Assembly (NCBI GenBank): GCA_023405135.1
Contig: JAEXYZ010000102.1
Coordinates: 1 to 19,438 of the forward strand
DNA length: 19,438 nt
From: Bacillota bacterium
GTDB taxonomy: Bacteria; Bacillota; Bacilli; Bacillales_A; Planococcaceae
Direction: 5' to 3'
Below are positions 7,683-12,740 of this stretch, in pieces. Position 1 is the first letter of the stretch, and every line of letters begins with the position of its first letter. Both the position numbers and the translations under genes were made by a program. Under the pieces are notes generated by a model that worked only from the letters and a program-made list of their open reading frames with translations, was not told where the DNA came from and ran no database searches.

Positions 7683-8027
7683 ATAGTTAATTTACCGAAA
7701 TTAGAAATAAAGTATAACATTTATAAATTATGGTAATAATATTTTTAAAGATGGAATTGGTATATTAGTAAAGTTTGGGATGATGCTTCATTATATATTA
7801 AACCCTTTAAATATATCGTTTATAAATGTTTAAATTTATTTCCTGGGTAATATAATTTAGAAATTTGTTTTTGAGATATAATAATAGTATTTTTGAAGTT
7901 CAATTATTTAATTTCTAAATTATATAACTTGAATAGAAAAGAAGTATAATTTTCAATTACTAATAATATAAAAACTATAAGGATAGTAGTTAAGCATCTT
8001 TCACTAATAGAGAAAAAAATAGAAAAC
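7683..8027. other. AT-rich intergenic region with inverted repeats
   Basis: Between the operon terminator and the ribosome site of the 8043 gene no open frame with recognisable content was found on either strand. The region contains a perfect 12-bp inverted repeat (7716-7727 with 7819-7830), which could be chance in such AT-rich DNA, and a perfect 16-bp inverted repeat listed separately. Several TATAAT-like strings (7877, 7945) lack properly spaced -35 elements, so I do not assign a promoter. Confidence -1.
7850..7925. repeat. Perfect 16-bp inverted repeat with 44-nt loop
   Basis: ATATAATTTAGAAATT (7850-7865) is the exact reverse complement of 7910-7925. No U-run follows on either strand that would make it a clean terminator. 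It may be a two-half-site operator or a leader structure for the acyltransferase gene; the function is unknown. Confidence -1.
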
Positions 8028-8042
8028 AAAGGAGTGTAATAA

Positions 8043-8786
8043 ATGTTGCAAATAAGTAGAAAGTTTCTTGCATTGCCTTTTAATCAAGTGTTTTTTCATG
8101 AATTAAAAAGTGAAAGTCGGTATGTACCGAAAGTAATTAACTATACACATCGGCTAAAGCCAAGTCGCCAACTTCACAAACAGCAAACGATTCACATCGA
8201 TTTAAGAAAAGATGAACAACTGCTTTTTGAAGAAATGTCTTCAACTATAAAGAATATGGTGCAAAACAATAAGGTGAATAATTGGAGCATTTCAGTAATC
8301 CAACAACCGTCAAATGATCAAATTTTAGAATTTCAGCGCTTTTATAATTCCCATGCAGCACAAAACAAACTACAAAAAATTAATCGCTTTGCTTTACAAA
8401 CGTTAATGTTACTTCGGGAAAAAGGAGGACTGATATTAACGAAAGCTAGCGATGAGAATAATAAAACTTTATGTTATCGAGTTTATGCTGTTGATGCACA
8501 AAATGTTATGACTTTATATACGACAGGTCAGTCTTTACAAGAAGAGGATGCAATATTTAGAAAAGCGTATTACTATCTTTGCTGGGAAAATATGAAGCAA
8601 TTCCGCAACTTAGGTTATACGTTATACGATTTTGGGGATTTACAAGATGCTAATCAACTCAAGGATATAAATGAAAGTTTTGGGGGAAATGTTGTAAATG
8701 TCTTTTCAGGATATATTACGAAGACTCGCCTAAGTAATATATTAATAAATAGTTGGACGGGAATAATATATAAAATGAAGAAATGA
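8043..8786 (+). CDS. FemABX/GNAT-like acyltransferase, uncharacterised
   Basis: This 247-residue protein has no signal peptide or membrane segment. The central and C-terminal parts resemble a GNAT fold of the FemAB/FemX or peptidoglycan bridge-peptide type: a conserved-looking NRFALQTLMLLREKGGLILTKA stretch spread over the acceptor strand region, then CYRVYAVD, and WENMKQFRNLGYTLYDFGDL near 195-215, which matches the W...G...YDFGG pattern of that group. FemABX enzymes use aminoacyl-tRNA, while other relatives use acyl-CoA or acyl-ACP; neither substrate can be inferred here. It lacks the coiled-coil insertion and the length (over 400 residues) of true FemAB proteins. AAAGGAG lies eight bases before the ATG. 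The gene stands alone, with an unusual inverted repeat upstream and a strong terminator downstream. Assignment is by remembered pattern and moderate at best. Confidence -1.
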   Translation: MLQISRKFLALPFNQVFFHELKSESRYVPKVINYTHRLKPSRQLHKQQTIHIDLRKDEQLLFEEMSSTIKNMVQNNKVNNWSISVIQQPSNDQILEFQRFYNSHAAQNKLQKINRFALQTLMLLREKGGLILTKASDENNKTLCYRVYAVDAQNVMTLYTTGQSLQEEDAIFRKAYYYLCWENMKQFRNLGYTLYDFGDLQDANQLKDINESFGGNVVNVFSGYITKTRLSNILINSWTGIIYKMKK

Positions 8787-8853
8787 TAAAGACTATGAGT
8801 GGTAAATAGCTATTGTGGCAGTCAGAACATAATCATTTCAATAGAAAATTATT

Positions 8854-8891
8854 AAAAGGGCTACCCAAAATCTTTTTTTGGTAGCCCTTTT
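8854..8891 (+). terminator. Strong terminator after the acyltransferase gene
   Basis: AAAAGGGCTACC (8854-8865) pairs perfectly with GGTAGCCCTTTT (8880-8891). The stem can extend through A/T pairs in the loop; A and T runs at both ends could let it act in both directions. Confidence -1.
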
Positions 8892-9032
8892 AAAGGTAGT
8901 TATTATAATAAATTAGCGTTCTAAAAAAATAGTTCATATTTTTAAGTTAAAATAAACTATGGATTAGGACACTTTCCTACTAAGGAGTTGTTTTAAGAAT
9001 GACAATAAATTTGAATTTTAGGGGGAAAATGA

Positions 9033-9545
9033 ATGCGAGTTTTACTTCATGTAAAAGGAATGTCGCAATACAGCAATGAAATAGAGCCACAGCTTCGCAA
9101 TTCAGCATGTGGTCCAACCACTGTTTTTGTCATTCTAAATTACTTATACAATGACCAACAGCTTTCAGACGATGTAAACAAATTGTATAAGCTTCTTGGT
9201 GGAACGAAAATGGGTTTATTTAAATGGAGACTTATTAAAAATTTACAAAACTATTTAGGGAGAAAGTGGAAAGTTGAGGAATGTTCACTTAAAGGCGCAC
9301 TTCAACAGCTTGATAAAGGATTTCCAGTCGCAATGAAATTTGATAAGCACTTTACTGGGCAATGGAGGGCAAAGCCAACTTTTAAATATCATTGGGTTCC
9401 TTTAATAGGTTATGAAATAAAAGATAACGAGTTGTATTTGATTGTTCATGATAATGGGGGAAGAAATCGAGAAAGTCAAATTCGAACAGTGCGATATGCC
9501 GGTAATGATAAAGTATTAAGTTTTGTAAAAATAGAGCCAAAGTAA
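9033..9545 (+). CDS. C39-like papain-fold cysteine peptidase, cytosolic
   Basis: This 170-residue protein fits the peptidase C39-like (papain fold) pattern. Q20 lies six residues before C26 in SACGPTT, matching the oxyanion Gln-Cys spacing of papain-type enzymes; H120 sits in FKYHWVPLIGY; and D140/N141 in VHDNGG can complete the triad. It has no signal peptide, no membrane segment and no transporter fusion, unlike bacteriocin-processing C39 domains, and no bacteriocin or transporter gene is next to it. Relatives include secreted YvpB-like proteins, so this one differs in likely location. AGGGGG (9020-9025) lies seven bases before the ATG. The stop codon is inside a hairpin shared with the convergent exonuclease gene. 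Family assignment is fairly sure; the substrate is unknown. Confidence -1.
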   Translation: MRVLLHVKGMSQYSNEIEPQLRNSACGPTTVFVILNYLYNDQQLSDDVNKLYKLLGGTKMGLFKWRLIKNLQNYLGRKWKVEECSLKGALQQLDKGFPVAMKFDKHFTGQWRAKPTFKYHWVPLIGYEIKDNELYLIVHDNGGRNRESQIRTVRYAGNDKVLSFVKIEPK

Positions 9546-9573
9546 ATTGAATTTAACTTCAATTTACTTCGGC
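9536..9573 (-). terminator. Hairpin shared by convergent C39 and exonuclease genes
   Basis: GCC-A-AAGTAAATTGAA pairs with TTCAATTTACTT-C-GGC around a 6-nt loop; the one mismatch becomes G-U in the minus-strand RNA, where the stem is followed by TCTATTTTT. It therefore best fits termination of the exonuclease transcript. The TAA of the C39 gene lies within the stem. Confidence -1.
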
Positions 9574-9586
9574 TTACTACTACTCG

Positions 9587-10474
9587 TTATACTAAGGCAT
9601 ATAAGCTTCTCGCATGTTTTGCAATTAACTTAAACCCTTTTTGTTCAAGATTTTCAAAGGTTTCATTTGCATAATCAACTATTTGTAAGTCCTGCAAATC
9701 TGCTTGTATTGGCATTTCCCGTTGAATAGTTGCTAGTTTAAGAGAAAGCTGTAACATCTCTATATCATTGGAAATTTTTGTACGTTGAGCAGGTTTTAAA
9801 TCCTCTAAATTATTTAATACACCGTCGATAGATCCATACTTTTGGATAAGTTGTAGCGCGGTTTTCGGACCGATTCCTTTTACACCGGGGTAGCCGTCAC
9901 TTGAATCTCCCATAAACGCCTTCACATCTGCAAATTGATGGGGTTCAATCACATATTCCTCTTTAAAACGCTCTTCTGTATAAACGTCGTATTCTGAATA
10001 ACCCTTTTTCGTAAAGGCAATTTTTGTTGTAGGGTTTAACAATTGGAGTAAATCTTTATCCCCACTAATAATAGTGATGGTCGCATCATTTCTCCACTTT
10101 TCAACCATTGAACCAATGGTATCATCAGCTTCCATACCAACTTCACCAAAGTTTTTCCAGCCGATTATTTCAGATACTTCTTTTGCCATATCAAATTGAG
10201 GCAGCATTTCTTCAGGTGGTGCAGGTCGATTTGCTTTATAGCCATCAAACAATTCATTGCGGAAAGTTTGTGTACCCATATCCCAACATACTGCTAAATG
10301 AGTTGGTTTCATAATAGACTGCGCCGTCAATACATGACGTGCAAATCCTTGTACACCGTTTGTTGGTGTCCCATCTTCCAAGCGAATAAAATGGCCCATA
10401 GCACTTGATGCAAAAAATGAACGAAATAGCAATGCCATCCCATCAACTACTAAAAGATGCGGTTTATTTGTCAT
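9587..10474 (-). CDS. ypcP: 5'-3' exonuclease, FEN/Pol I N-terminal type (YpcP-like)
   Basis: The 295-residue protein is a stand-alone relative of the DNA polymerase I 5'-nuclease domain, used in Okazaki primer removal and repair. Metal-binding acidic motifs are visible in order: VVDGMALLFR at the N-terminus, EADDTIGS, ISGDKDLLQL, and FMGDSSDGYPGVKGIGPKTA, which holds the last aspartates and the helix-three-turn-helix DNA contact. No polymerase domain follows, as in B. subtilis YpcP. Two in-frame ATGs exist; GAGAGG (10489-10484) is nine bases from ATG 10474 but only three from ATG 10480, so I prefer 10474. The gene is divergent from the HAD nucleotidase and convergent with the C39 peptidase gene. 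Confidence -1.
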   Translation of the reverse strand: MTNKPHLLVVDGMALLFRSFFASSAMGHFIRLEDGTPTNGVQGFARHVLTAQSIMKPTHLAVCWDMGTQTFRNELFDGYKANRPAPPEEMLPQFDMAKEVSEIIGWKNFGEVGMEADDTIGSMVEKWRNDATITIISGDKDLLQLLNPTTKIAFTKKGYSEYDVYTEERFKEEYVIEPHQFADVKAFMGDSSDGYPGVKGIGPKTALQLIQKYGSIDGVLNNLEDLKPAQRTKISNDIEMLQLSLKLATIQREMPIQADLQDLQIVDYANETFENLEQKGFKLIAKHARSLYALV

Positions 10475-10505
10475 GATCATAATCCTCTCTAATTCTAGTT
10501 CTATT

Positions 10506-10514
10506 ATTATAACA
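10506..10514 (-). promoter_or_regulatory. Extended -10 promoter of the exonuclease gene
   Basis: On the minus strand TGT-TATAAT (10514-10506) is a perfect extended -10 about 30 bases before the start. The -35 region is poor, as expected for this type. Confidence -1.
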
Positions 10515-10541
10515 TCTCTATTCTTGAAAAGATGACATAAG

Positions 10542-10557
10542 CACTTATTAATAAGTG
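10542..10557. promoter_or_regulatory. Perfect 16-bp palindrome, candidate operator
   Basis: CACTTATT-AATAAGTG is a gapless perfect palindrome in the 217-bp divergent region. It covers the -35 position relative to a possible extended -10 (TGT-TATCAT, 10572-10580) facing the HAD gene. I do not recognise the regulator; the site does not match the Fur, PerR, Zur, CodY, LexA or Rex consensus I know. Confidence -1.
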
Positions 10558-10691
10558 GAAAAGGAGTAAAGTGTTATCATAGGAGATATTAAAGAATTAA
10601 TTTTGTATTTTTTGTATTAAAATATTCTATTGTAGAGAAAAATACATAACTTTAACTTTTTAAAAAAGAATTATATTAAGGGGGATTTCCT

Positions 10692-11387
10692 TTGAAAAAT
10701 TATAGAACGTTATTATTTGATGTGGACGATACTTTATTAGATTTTGGTAAAACAGAGAATGCAGCATTAATTAATCTTTTTAAAGACCAACAAATGATAT
10801 TAACACCTGAAATTAAAGCGCAATATAAAGAACTCAATAGCCGCCTTTGGAAAGCTTATGAAGATGGGGAAATGGAACGAGATGAAGTCGTTAATACTCG
10901 TTTTGCCATTTTATTCGAACAATATGGTTTAAAAGTAGATGGAGTTACCTTAGAAAATAAATATCGAAAATATTTATCTGAAGGGCATTACATAATAGAA
11001 GGTGCACTTGAATTAGTGAAACGACTTTCTCAGCAATTTGATTTATATATAGTGACAAATGGGGAATCACAAACTCAATATAAACGGCTTAAAGATTCAG
11101 GATTATATCCTTATTTTAAAAATATTTTTGTTTCAGAGGATACAAAATATCAAAAGCCAATGAAGGAGTTTTTTGATTTTGTCTTTGCTAAAATTGACAA
11201 TATTAATCTTGAAAGCACAATAATTATCGGCGATTCATTAAGTGCGGACATAACTGGAGGATTTAGAGCAGGCATTGATACTTGCTGGGTAAATTTCAGA
11301 AATAAAGAGAATCATACCGATGTTATTCCTACATATGAAATTAAACAACTCGATGAATTATATTCAATTTTAAATGTGGAGAGTTAA
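10692..11387 (+). CDS. HAD-superfamily nucleotidase, YjjG family
   Basis: The 231-residue protein has the four HAD motifs: FDVDDT with nucleophile D10 and acid/base D12, IVTNGE (motif II Thr), the lysine in KYQKP, and IIIGDSLSAD (motif IV acids). The cap region after motif I and the phrases DSGLYPYF and FVSED match the YjjG family of noncanonical pyrimidine nucleotidases, which clean 5-substituted or damaged nucleotides by hydrolysing their 5'-phosphate. Start is TTG 10692, with AAGGGGG seven bases upstream; no better start exists near motif I. The gene is monocistronic, with a terminator 5 bases after its stop. The palindrome at 10542-10557 could regulate it. A generic small-molecule phosphatase remains possible. 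Confidence -1.
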   Translation: MKNYRTLLFDVDDTLLDFGKTENAALINLFKDQQMILTPEIKAQYKELNSRLWKAYEDGEMERDEVVNTRFAILFEQYGLKVDGVTLENKYRKYLSEGHYIIEGALELVKRLSQQFDLYIVTNGESQTQYKRLKDSGLYPYFKNIFVSEDTKYQKPMKEFFDFVFAKIDNINLESTIIIGDSLSADITGGFRAGIDTCWVNFRNKENHTDVIPTYEIKQLDELYSILNVES

Positions 11388-11391
11388 TAAA

Positions 11392-11427
11392 GGAGCCGTC
11401 CGAAAAGTCATTTTGGACGGCTCCTTT
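11392..11427 (+). terminator. Terminator after the HAD gene
   Basis: GGAGCCGTCC (11392-11401) pairs perfectly with GGACGGCTCC (11415-11424), followed by only TTT before GCGACGAGG. Its 3' arm merges into dispersed repeat copy 2. Confidence -1.
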
Positions 11428-11501
11428 GCGACGAGGATGGTGACGTTTTGACGTGACCACCGCAGGAACAATATTTATAAGCAAATACTTACTAAAGAAG
11501 A
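11423..11501 (-). repeat. Dispersed repeat core, copy 2 (inverted relative to copy 1)
   Basis: Read on the minus strand, this 79-bp segment matches 1252-1335: identical tcttctttagta at one end, and cctgcggtggtcacgtc through cgtcgcaaagg at the other with a single substitution, and a shorter AT-rich centre. It lies between the convergent HAD and tautomerase genes with a hairpin touching each end. The hairpin stems differ in sequence from those beside copy 1, although the bases joining stem and core are partly shared. Confidence -1.
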
Positions 11502-11507
11502 TAGGGA

Positions 11508-11536
11508 CTGTCACGAAATTTTCAGTTTCGTGACAG
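11508..11536 (-). terminator. Hairpin downstream of the tautomerase gene
   Basis: CTGTCACGAAA (11508-11518) pairs perfectly with TTTCGTGACAG (11526-11536) 12 bases after the tautomerase stop. The minus-strand continuation is tccctatcttcttt, T-rich but not a clean U-run, and leads into repeat copy 2. Confidence -1.
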
Positions 11537-11547
11537 CATTTATGATT

Positions 11548-11751
11548 TTATTTTCCTGCCTGTCTTCTTACTGTAATGGATTCTCCACCTATACCCCAGT
11601 TGTCTGTATTAACCTCATCAATTACAACAACTGTAGTAGCTGGATTTTTTCCTAATACATCCACTAACAGCTGAGTAGCCCCTTTAATTAATTCGGCTTT
11701 TTTCTCTGGAGTTACATTTTCATTGGTAATTTTAATATTTACATACGGCAT
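11548..11751 (-). CDS. 4-oxalocrotonate tautomerase family protein
   Basis: The 67-residue protein begins MPYVNIKI; removal of Met would expose Pro1, the catalytic base of this superfamily. NWGIGGESITVRRQ near the C-terminus matches the end of 4-OT-type subunits. Members interconvert enol and keto forms of 2-oxo acids as small oligomers in the cytoplasm; in Bacillales they are usually orphan genes of unknown physiological substrate, as here, with no aromatic catabolism genes nearby. AAAGGGGA lies seven bases before the ATG. The gene is isolated between dispersed repeat copy 2 and the 20-bp array. Confidence -1.
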   Translation of the reverse strand: MPYVNIKITNENVTPEKKAELIKGATQLLVDVLGKNPATTVVVIDEVNTDNWGIGGESITVRRQAGK

Positions 11752-11834
11752 AGAAGCATCCCCTTTCTATTTTCTAACTTTATTGTAATAGATAAGGGAA
11801 TTAAAGTGTATAGTTCTAATAAATAGAAAAGGTT

Positions 11835-12034
11835 GCCCGAATTGGAATTTAAGTGCCCGAAAGTGGAGCCAAGCGCCCGAATCCGAATCTAAGCGCCCGA
11901 AAGCAGAGCCAAGTGCCCGAATTAGAATCTAAGTGCCCGAAAGCGGAGCCAAGCGCCCGAATCCGAATCTAAGCGCCCGAAAGTAGAGCCAAGTGCCCGA
12001 ATCCGGATCTAAGTGCCCGAACTAGAACCTCACC
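11835..12034. repeat. Tandem array of ten 20-bp units (40/80-bp higher order)
   Basis: GCCCGAA recurs at exactly 20-base intervals from 11835 to 12015. Two unit types alternate: A, as in gcccgaatccgaatctaagc (11875), and B, as in gcccgaaagcggagccaagc (11935), giving 40-bp dimers. Unit ends follow the order T,C,C,T,T,C,C,T,T, and units four apart are most alike (11875 and 11955 are identical), showing an 80-bp higher-order block. The array is GC-rich against AT-rich surroundings. Its 20-base period is not a multiple of three and stops interrupt it, so it is unlikely to be coding. There are no unrelated spacers, so it is not a CRISPR. It occupies most of the 392-base gap between the tautomerase and thioredoxin genes. 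Confidence -1.
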
Positions 12035-12060
12035 TTCTTCTAAAACAAACAAATAGAAAC

Positions 12061-12099
12061 AAAAATCTGCTCATTTTTTAAAATTACAATGAGCAGATT
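12061..12099 (-). terminator. Terminator of the thioredoxin-like gene
   Basis: AATCTGCTCATT (12064-12075) pairs perfectly with AATGAGCAGATT (12088-12099); on the minus strand the stem is followed by a U-run. It separates the thioredoxin transcript from the tandem array. Confidence -1.
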
Positions 12100-12143
12100 C
12101 TTACTGATAGTTTGAAACTAAGATTTTTCAGTTAGTCATTTTC

Positions 12144-12461
12144 TTACGCTTGAGCAGTCAAGAACTCAATCACTTGCTCTGGAGACTTCGCATTTGCACT
12201 ATGTAAATGTGCCAACTTCTCTCCATTTTTAAAGATTAATAAACTCGGAATCCCCATCACTTGATACTTTTCTGCAAGCTCAGGAAACTCATCGCGATTA
12301 ATTTCATACCAATCATATTGATTATATTCTTCAATAATTGGATCGATGAACATGTTCATACGTGTGCAATCAGGGCACCATCCAGCAAAAAATTTAACAA
12401 TAACAGGTTTCTCAGTACCGATAATTTCATTAAATTGTTGTTCTGTAGTAATTTCTTTCAT
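12144..12461 (-). CDS. Thioredoxin-family protein with CPDC active site
   Basis: The 105-residue single-domain thioredoxin fold has the redox motif W28-C29-P-D-C32 and the cis-proline loop GIPSLLIF. It lacks a signal peptide, so it acts in the cytoplasm as a dithiol reductase or electron carrier. CPDC differs from the CGPC of the main TrxA, and the protein resembles YusE/YtpP-type side thioredoxins. AAGGAGTG precedes the ATG by roughly ten bases. It is divergent from the fad operon; the upstream FadR-type site (12527-12544) lies within the shared region and might affect it too. In B. subtilis a thioredoxin-like gene (yusE) lies on the gcvH side of the same cluster, so its position here suggests local rearrangement (inference from memory). 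Confidence -1.
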   Translation of the reverse strand: MKEITTEQQFNEIIGTEKPVIVKFFAGWCPDCTRMNMFIDPIIEEYNQYDWYEINRDEFPELAEKYQVMGIPSLLIFKNGEKLAHLHSANAKSPEQVIEFLTAQA

Positions 12462-12517
12462 TTTAAATCACACTCCTTACATGTAGTTTACACGTTTTAA
12501 AAATTTTGAAAAGAAAT

Positions 12518-12546
12518 TTGACTTAATGAATGACTATTCATAAAAT
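12518..12546 (+). promoter_or_regulatory. Probable fadNAE promoter
   Basis: TTGACT (12518-12523), a 17-base spacer and TAAAAT (12541-12546). The spacer and -10 are covered by a FadR-type operator, the expected arrangement for repression. A stronger-looking TTGACA at 12620 has no matching -10. Confidence -1.
12527..12544. promoter_or_regulatory. FadR-type operator 1 (overlaps fad promoter)
   Basis: TGAATGACTATTCATAAA matches the Bacillus FadR consensus TGAATGANTANTCATTCA except at the 3' end. FadR (TetR family) represses beta-oxidation genes and is released by long-chain acyl-CoA. Confidence -1.
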
Positions 12547-12699
12547 AGTATAAAGCTATTAAATAATGGAAACTGTCTCATATATTTTTAGAAAATTGCA
12601 AATAAATGATTGCTAAAATTGACAAAATCATCTACACTAAGAACAGAAAAGCTGTTTAAAACTTTTATTTTATCGGATTTATTTTTTTTAAACATAAAA

Positions 12700-12717
12700 T
12701 GAATGAGTATTCATTCA
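12700..12717. promoter_or_regulatory. FadR-type operator 2 (perfect palindrome before fadN)
   Basis: TGAATGAGTATTCATTCA matches the Bacillus FadR consensus at every fixed position and is a complete inverted repeat. It lies between the promoter and the fadN ribosome site, so it could act as a roadblock or as a second site for cooperative repression. Confidence -1.
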
Positions 12718-12740
12718 AAGGGTGAATAAGGGGGATGCTT

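Noticed and set aside
7716..7830. 12-bp inverted repeat (7716-7727 with 7819-7830) as mobile element ends
   Set aside because: It is short, entirely AT-rich, encloses no coding sequence and shows no target duplication; chance is likely.
8999..9079. Possible 26-codon leader ORF overlapping the start of the C39-like gene, with AAGGAG upstream
   Set aside because: Spacing to AAGGAG is long (about 11 bases), the peptide has no recognisable feature, and it overlaps the better supported gene out of frame.
8043..9545. Acyltransferase plus C39-like peptidase as a peptide-modification or bacteriocin system
   Set aside because: A strong terminator separates them, each has its own ribosome site and upstream region, and no precursor peptide, exporter or immunity gene was found.
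11835..12034. CRISPR array
   Set aside because: There are no unique spacers; all units are related, the period is only 20 bp, and no cas genes are present.
11835..12034. Repeat-encoded protein on either strand
   Set aside because: The 20-base period shifts frame every unit and stops interrupt the frames read; no ribosome site or start fits.
12620..12648. Consensus -35 TTGACA as the fadN promoter
   Set aside because: No acceptable -10 lies 16-18 bases downstream; the promoter at 12518-12546 fits better and contains a FadR-type site.
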